9,963 nt of DNA from Bacteroidales bacterium UBA3824 (lineage in GTDB: Bacteria > Bacteroidota > Bacteroidia > Bacteroidales > UBA3824): positions 22,047 through 32,009 of the forward strand of contig DGIK01000200.1 of the NCBI GenBank assembly GCA_002393195.1. The letters run 5' to 3'. The notes beneath the pieces were generated by a model. It saw nothing but the letters and a program-made list of their open reading frames with translations, made no database searches and had not been told where the DNA came from. The number at the start of each line of letters is the position of its first letter. The stretch's first letter is position 1. A program made the translations under genes and the position numbers. Below, one piece after another: positions 6,598 through 9,963 of the stretch.

Positions 6598-8388
6598 TTA
6601 TTTTTGCTCCTTTATCAAATACACCACCACTGGCAGGTGATCCGAATATCCATCGAACCAAACGCCGCCGGCGGAGGTGCGCTTGGGCGTGCCTTTGTAT
6701 TGACCTTCCTGTTGTATGAGGTAGTCGCGGCGGAAGATGGCGTGCTTGTAGAATGTGAGGTTTTCGTAATTGCGCTTCTGTTTCTTGTCGAGGAGGTTTT
6801 CTGACATAATTATTTGGTCAAAAAGGTTCCACGCGCCTTTGTAACTCAATGTGCCGTTGCCCTCCTTCAATGTGTTCCAGAATGGATTGTAAAGTCCGAA
6901 GAGTTCCACGTCCTTTATCTCGCGACGTGCGCCCAATGCCTGCGCCATCGACTTGTCAAACGGGTCGTCGTTCATATCGCCCATAATGAAAATCTTGACC
7001 TTCGGGTCGTCCTTTTGCAGCGAATCTTTTAACACCTTCAATTGTTTGCCGCCCAATTCCCTGTAATAACTCGTGGCGTGGCGCGATGGCAGGTGGCAGA
7101 CCACGATTGTAACGTGTTCGCCCGAAATTTCGCCCGATACGGTGAGGAATCCGCGTGTCTGTTTGTCCTTCTCGATGTCTTCGGGAAGGTCATAGACGTA
7201 GGGTACGAGTTTTGTATTGCGGACGGTGAATAGTCGTGGATTATACAGCAACGCACAATCCACGCCGCGCTTGTCGGGACCTTCCACGTGGGCAAATTGG
7301 AATCCCTTGTCTTTCAACGGCTTTTGAGAAACGAGGTCTTCCAATGCGCGGGCGTTTTCCACCTCCGACACGCCTATCGCGGCGCACCCTACTCCGGGCA
7401 GCATATCCGTGCCCATCTCCGCCAACACCTTCGACATATTCGCCAACTTGTGTTCATACTTGATGGCGTTCCACTTGTTGGTGCCGTCGGGAAGATACTC
7501 GTAGTCGTGCTGCGGAAAGAGACGGACGCCCGTATCTGCGGTCTGCAGCGCTGTGAGTGTGATGCCGTGGCCGCTGTAGGGCGTGTGCTGGCACACGCTG
7601 TCGGTGAGGTATGCCGTGTCGGTCATCGTGGCTGGGTTGCACACCCGCGTACTGGCCTCGAAGCGTTTGAACGTCAGCTCGTAGAGAAATCCGATGATGT
7701 CGCCGTTGCCGTTGGGGTGCGGCCAAGGCTGCAGTTCGGTGCGCATGCGCAGGGCGAAGCGGTGGCCGTCGGGGATGCTGTCGTGCACAGGCAGGCAGTA
7801 GTTCTTCCAGGTGAGGGTCCGCTCCGGGTAGGTCCATACGCACATCGTCCCTGTCTTCGTGAACGTCTCGCTGGGGCGCGCGATGTCGCGCACCCACCCC
7901 ACATCCACGAAGGCATAGTAGTTGGTGCACACGGGGTGCTCAAAGCGCCGGACTTTATGCAGCACCATCGTCAGCTTGATGCTGGCGGGCTGCCCGTCGA
8001 ATTCGGGCGCGATGAGCATCGCCAAGCCGTCGTTCAGCGAGTCGCCCACGCCGATGCGGGCGTAGTTCGTGTCCGGCGTACCGTCCTGCCAGCGGGCCAC
8101 GAAGCCGAAGCAGCCCGCGGCGTCGCCCGTATTGCCGCTGGAGGGGCGCTCGATGTAGCCCGTCCAGCAGTTGTCGTGGTTAAAGCCGGTGCTCCACTCT
8201 GTGTAGTTGTAGCCGCCATAGTCGTTGGGTTCCCACGGCGTGTGGAACCCTGTTATGAGGTCGGTCTCGTAGGGCAGCGGCAGCGGTTCGCACTGCCCCT
8301 GCGCCGCCAGCGGCAGCAGCGCCGCCAGGGCGGCGCACATCTTGCGGAGTATTCTCAGTGGTCTCATCTTCGCGTCATGCTTTTGCAT
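6598..8388 (-). CDS. Chimeric frame: surface-protein N-terminus fused to EEP-family nuclease/phosphatase domain
   Basis: This single open frame has two unlike halves (residues counted from the farthest ATG at 8430). Residues 308-610 are an endonuclease/exonuclease/phosphatase domain, with GVSEVEN (353-359, catalytic Glu E356), CHLPSR (H446), GDMNDDP (D485, N487) and SDHLPV (D597, H598). The usual EEP beginning, a signal peptide and an N-V-E-N-L-F-D strand that supplies the first metal ligand, is absent. Residues 22-307 look like the start of a different, GC-rich protein: a signal peptide (MRPLRILRK, then AALAALLPLAAQGQ), a jelly-roll-like region resembling choice-of-anchor J modules, and a DSVCQHTPYSGHGITLTA segment (277-294) like the repeated units of large Bacteroidales surface proteins. 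The switch lies near residue 307 (about 7510). Start candidates are ATG 8430, 8388 and 8367. The first overlaps a possible -7 sequence (TTAAATTTTG, 8427-8418), so 8388 is used, and 8367 is equally good for the signal peptide. Activity is doubtful, and the frame may be an assembly artefact. Confidence 0.7.
   Translation of the reverse strand: MQKHDAKMRPLRILRKMCAALAALLPLAAQGQCEPLPLPYETDLITGFHTPWEPNDYGGYNYTEWSTGFNHDNCWTGYIERPSSGNTGDAAGCFGFVARWQDGTPDTNYARIGVGDSLNDGLAMLIAPEFDGQPASIKLTMVLHKVRRFEHPVCTNYYAFVDVGWVRDIARPSETFTKTGTMCVWTYPERTLTWKNYCLPVHDSIPDGHRFALRMRTELQPWPHPNGNGDIIGFLYELTFKRFEASTRVCNPATMTDTAYLTDSVCQHTPYSGHGITLTALQTADTGVRLFPQHDYEYLPDGTNKWNAIKYEHKLANMSKVLAEMGTDMLPGVGCAAIGVSEVENARALEDLVSQKPLKDKGFQFAHVEGPDKRGVDCALLYNPRLFTVRNTKLVPYVYDLPEDIEKDKQTRGFLTVSGEISGEHVTIVVCHLPSRHATSYYRELGGKQLKVLKDSLQKDDPKVKIFIMGDMNDDPFDKSMAQALGARREIKDVELFGLYNPFWNTLKEGNGTLSYKGAWNLFDQIIMSENLLDKKQKRNYENLTFYKHAIFRRDYLIQQEGQYKGTPKRTSAGGVWFDGYSDHLPVVVYLIKEQK
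7500..7530. other. Composition and domain junction inside the chimeric frame
   Basis: Hand counts of 60-base stretches give GC of 27/60 (6841-6900) and 28/60 (7201-7260) on the left, against 40/60 (7561-7620), 42/60 (7741-7800) and 44/60 (8041-8100) on the right. The change coincides with the protein switch from GVRLFPQ (surface-protein repeat) to HDYEYLPDGTNKW (EEP domain). GC stays high in leuS (39/60 at 9421-9480). Confidence 0.65.
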
Positions 8389-8662
8389 ATAAGACGGCAA
8401 ACCACCCCTTTTCGGCTCAAAATTTAACATTTTTTATGAAATCCACTCCCCATCCGCCCCGCATCCCTCTCCCATGCCCAAGAGGGTATTAAGTTGAGAA
8501 AAAGGGGAGAAGAAGAGGATGCCTGCAATCCGCTTAGTATCAGCCCATTGCCCATGGCCTATTTTGCCCTTTTCAGGCTTTTTTTTTCAAAAAAAACATC
8601 AGGGTGCAATAAAAACAGAGATTGTGTGTTATACGAATGAAATATGCAATTTTAAACATGCC
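8389..8662. other. Intergenic stretch with no gene seen
   Basis: This gap lies between the start of the minus-strand fusion gene and the plus-strand antitoxin. It holds strand-asymmetric tracts (pyrimidine-rich at about 8452-8480, purine-rich at 8497-8520), a 6-bp stem CCCTCT/AGAGGG (8465-8470, 8481-8486) and a T9-C-A8 run (8579-8596). No reading frame here looks coding. A one-mismatch -7 box (TATTTTGC at 8560-8567) is the only promoter hint for the antitoxin, and it lies rather far from the start. Confidence 0.4.
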
Positions 8663-8866
8663 ATGGCTACAATGACAATATCTTACGATGGGCGCAGCAA
8701 GCTTGCGCGGAGCGTGGTGGATTTTATTCGCTCGCTCGACGTGTTTACTATCACAGAGCATACAGGAGGCAAGGGTAGCTACCAGCTTTCGCAGGAAGAT
8801 GTCCGCGCCGGCCGCGTGGAGAGTTTTGCCTCTTCGGACGATATGTTTGAATCTTTGGGCATTTGA
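8663..8866 (+). CDS. Antitoxin of a YafQ-type toxin-antitoxin pair
   Basis: The 67-residue acidic protein begins MATMTISYDGRSKLARSVVDF and ends in an acidic tail (SSDDMFESLGI). Small proteins of this layout, an N-terminal strand (TISYD) and helix followed by a flexible acidic C-terminus, commonly precede RelE/YafQ toxins in Bacteroidales. The N-terminal strand would dimerise and bind DNA, and the tail would wrap the toxin. Identity rests mainly on its position directly before the toxin, with 2 bases between its stop and the toxin ATG. Sequence likeness to E. coli DinJ is not obvious. The in-frame ATG at 8519 would add 48 residues of low-complexity, non-coding-like sequence and is rejected. 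The second Met (8672) is also possible. Confidence 0.75.
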   Translation: MATMTISYDGRSKLARSVVDFIRSLDVFTITEHTGGKGSYQLSQEDVRAGRVESFASSDDMFESLGI

Positions 8867-8868
8867 CA

Positions 8869-9141
8869 ATGTACACCATCCGAATGACCAAGACCTTTCG
8901 CCGCGACACAGAGCGTTGTCGCAGGCGTGGGTACGATATGGAATTGTTGAAGACTGCCATCCGCCTATTGGAGGCCGAGGGGTCTTTGCCGGCATCATAT
9001 CGGCCGCACAAACTGTCGGGCAATTATGCTGGCAGCTGGGAGTGCCATCTGAAAGGCGACTGGCTGTTGGTATGGGAACAGAACGACAATGAACTCACCT
9101 TGCTGTTTACCGGCACGGGAACCCATGCCGACTTATTCTAG
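8869..9141 (+). CDS. yafQ: YafQ-family mRNA interferase toxin
   Basis: The 90-residue basic protein matches the YafQ branch of the RelE superfamily, ribosome-dependent endoribonucleases that cleave mRNA during translation. Residues aligned with the E. coli YafQ active site (H50, H63, D67, H87) are all present as H47 (RPHKLSG), H60 (WECHLKGDW), D64 and H86 (GTGTHADLF), and the last residue is Phe, close to the E. coli ending. It should therefore be active. The ATG at 8869 gives the natural N-terminus MYTIRMTKTFRRD. A TTG at 8863 overlapping the antitoxin stop is less likely. It forms an operon with the antitoxin and is followed at once by a terminator, so the pair is a self-contained unit between the fusion gene and leuS. 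Confidence 0.92.
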   Translation: MYTIRMTKTFRRDTERCRRRGYDMELLKTAIRLLEAEGSLPASYRPHKLSGNYAGSWECHLKGDWLLVWEQNDNELTLLFTGTGTHADLF

Positions 9142-9154
9142 CAATCGCCCAAAC

Positions 9155-9177
9155 AGCCCGAAGCTCGGCTTTTTTTA
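9155..9177 (+). terminator. Rho-independent terminator of the yafQ operon
   Basis: AGCC (9155-9158) pairs with GGCT (9167-9170). The stem extends by GA/TC (9160-9161 with 9165-9166) around a bulged C and a tight AGC loop, and a T-run follows (9170-9177). It starts 14 bases after the toxin stop. Confidence 0.7.
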
Positions 9178-9224
9178 TTTTCAGCAAATTTCAACATGAT
9201 GCCCTGACTGTTGAATTTTTTTCG

Positions 9225-9232
9225 TATCTTTG
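9225..9232 (+). promoter_or_regulatory. Probable -7 promoter element of leuS
   Basis: TATCTTTG (9225-9232) matches TAnnTTTG and lies 46 bases before the leuS ATG. A TTG at 9211-9213 is too close (11 bases) to be a normal -33 element, so only the -7 box is well supported. It follows the yafQ terminator, giving leuS its own transcript. Confidence 0.6.
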
Positions 9233-9278
9233 CAACGGCAACCGAGCGGAAGGTTGCATGTAAATGTATTGAAAGAGA

Positions 9279-9963
9279 ATGGAATACAACTTCAACGAAA
9301 TCGAAGCGCGGTGGCAGAAAGCCTGGCGCGAACAGGGAGTCTATCGGACAGTGGAGTCCGAGGGGCGCCCGCATTACTATGTCCTTGACATGTTTCCCTA
9401 CCCCTCGGGCGCCGGCCTCCACGTCGGCCACCCCCTGGGCTACATCGCCAGCGACATCTACAGCCGCTACAAGCGTCTGCGCGGCTTCAACGTGCTGCAC
9501 CCCATGGGCTACGACGCCTACGGCCTGCCGGCCGAGCAGTACGCCATCCAGACGGGTCAGCATCCCGCTGTCACCACCGAGCAGAACATTGCGCGCTACC
9601 GCGAGCAGCTGGACAAGATAGGCTTCAGCTTCGACTGGGACCGCGAGGTGCGCACCTGCGACCCCAGCTACTACAAGTGGACGCAGTGGACGTTCATCCA
9701 GCTCTTCAAGCACTACTACGACAACACCGCCGCCAAGGCGCTCCCCATCGCCCGGCTCGAAGCCCGCTTCGCCCAGCAGGGCACCGAAGGCCTCGACGCC
9801 GCCTGCTCTGAAGAGCTCGCCTTCTCGGCCGACGAGTGGAACGCCTACGACGAGACCAAGCGCCAGCAGGTGCTGATGAACTACCGCCTGGCCTATCTGG
9901 CCGACACCTACGTCAACTGGTGCGCCGACCTGGGCACCGTACTGGCCAACGACGAGGTCGTCG
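9279..9963 (+). CDS. leuS: Leucine--tRNA ligase, 3'-truncated
   Basis: LeuRS attaches leucine to tRNA-Leu in the cytoplasm. The first 228 residues are present. [16 protein letters not shown] is the usual class I opening, followed by [19 protein letters not shown] with the HIGH-type ATP-binding signature (HVGH), [22 protein letters not shown] and [12 protein letters not shown]. Near the window end come [17 protein letters not shown] and [10 protein letters not shown], which precede the CP1 editing domain. The segment between (about residues 150-200) resembles the Bacteroidetes form. The start is the ATG at 9279 after a purine-rich GAAAGAGA stretch. The frame runs off the right edge without interruption. 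GC is very high in the first 700 bases (39/60 at 9421-9480), unlike ribA and truA at the left end. Confidence 0.97.
   Translation, partial: MEYNFNEIEARWQKAWREQGVYRTVESEGRPHYYVLDMFPYPSGAGLHVGHPLGYIASDIYSRYKRLRGFNVLHPMGYDAYGLPAEQYAIQTGQHPAVTTEQNIARYREQLDKIGFSFDWDREVRTCDPSYYKWTQWTFIQLFKHYYDNTAAKALPIARLEARFAQQGTEGLDAACSEELAFSADEWNAYDETKRQQVLMNYRLAYLADTYVNWCADLGTVLANDEVV

Noticed and set aside
7288..8427. Plus-strand frame of 379 codons opposite the GC-rich half of the fusion gene
   Set aside because: It is a GC-rich shadow with few stops by composition, is full of Arg, Val, Ala and His, and has no domain. The minus strand has a signal peptide and surface-protein features.
8567..8604. T9-C-A8 run flanked by CCCT/AGGG as a terminator
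   Set aside because: The stem is almost all A-T with a one-base spacer and a poorly matched middle, and no plus-strand gene precedes it. It is probably a homopolymer coincidence.
9138..9713. Minus-strand frame of 191 codons
   Set aside because: It is antisense to leuS, whose identity is certain.
1..9963. CRISPR array, tRNA, rRNA, insertion sequence or integrase
   Set aside because: No regularly spaced direct repeats, cloverleaf, rRNA-like stretch or transposase/integrase motifs were seen on either strand.

Overview
The window looks like Bacteroidales (Bacteroidota) DNA, probably gut-type and possibly from a metagenome assembly. Supporting signs are Bacteroidetes-type -7 promoter elements (TAnnTTTG) ahead of several genes, no clear Shine-Dalgarno sequences, a PorT-like type IX secretion protein, an OstA-like protein, a BspA-type leucine-rich-repeat protein, a CarboxypepD_reg-like/beta-barrel protein, and a RibA domain that ends like the Bacteroidetes RibBA proteins.

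Layout, left part (1 to about 7500, moderate GC). The window opens inside the GTP cyclohydrolase II domain of ribA/ribBA, which ends at 542 and is followed by a rho-independent terminator. A 217-base gap then carries a long AT-rich inverted repeat and a second compact hairpin. Three plus-strand envelope genes follow: porT (760-1485), an OstA/LptA-like gene (1544-3172) and a small outer-membrane barrel protein with an N-terminal carboxypeptidase-regulatory-like domain (3267-4097). Converging on them are truA (4840-4100, minus) and, one base upstream of it, a secreted BspA-like LRR protein (5819-4842, minus). Diverging from the LRR gene is a HigB/HigA toxin-antitoxin pair (5930-6594, plus) with its own promoter. 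A 610-codon minus-strand reading frame (stop at 6598) converges on higA.

Layout, right part (about 7500 to 9963, high GC). The 610-codon frame changes character near 7500. Its C-terminal half is an endonuclease/exonuclease/phosphatase (EEP) domain with moderate GC that lacks the usual N-terminal strand. Its N-terminal half is a GC-rich signal peptide plus fragment of a large Bacteroidales surface protein. Beyond it lie a RelB/DinJ-type antitoxin with a YafQ-like toxin (8663-9141), a terminator, and the start of leuS (9279, running off the end), all GC-rich.

The main point is this junction. Two core genes (ribA, truA) on the left and another core gene (leuS) on the right differ markedly in GC, and the switch falls inside one in-frame gene at the exact place where the EEP domain loses its beginning. 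Either the contig joins two different genomes or a real recombination fused two genes. Every gene-neighbourhood inference across position 7500 depends on which is true.

Functionally the left part is mostly cell-envelope biogenesis plus housekeeping (riboflavin, tRNA modification). The two toxin-antitoxin modules belong to different families and lie on opposite sides of the junction. I saw no CRISPR array, tRNA, rRNA or insertion sequence. No unannotated stretch exceeds about 300 bases.
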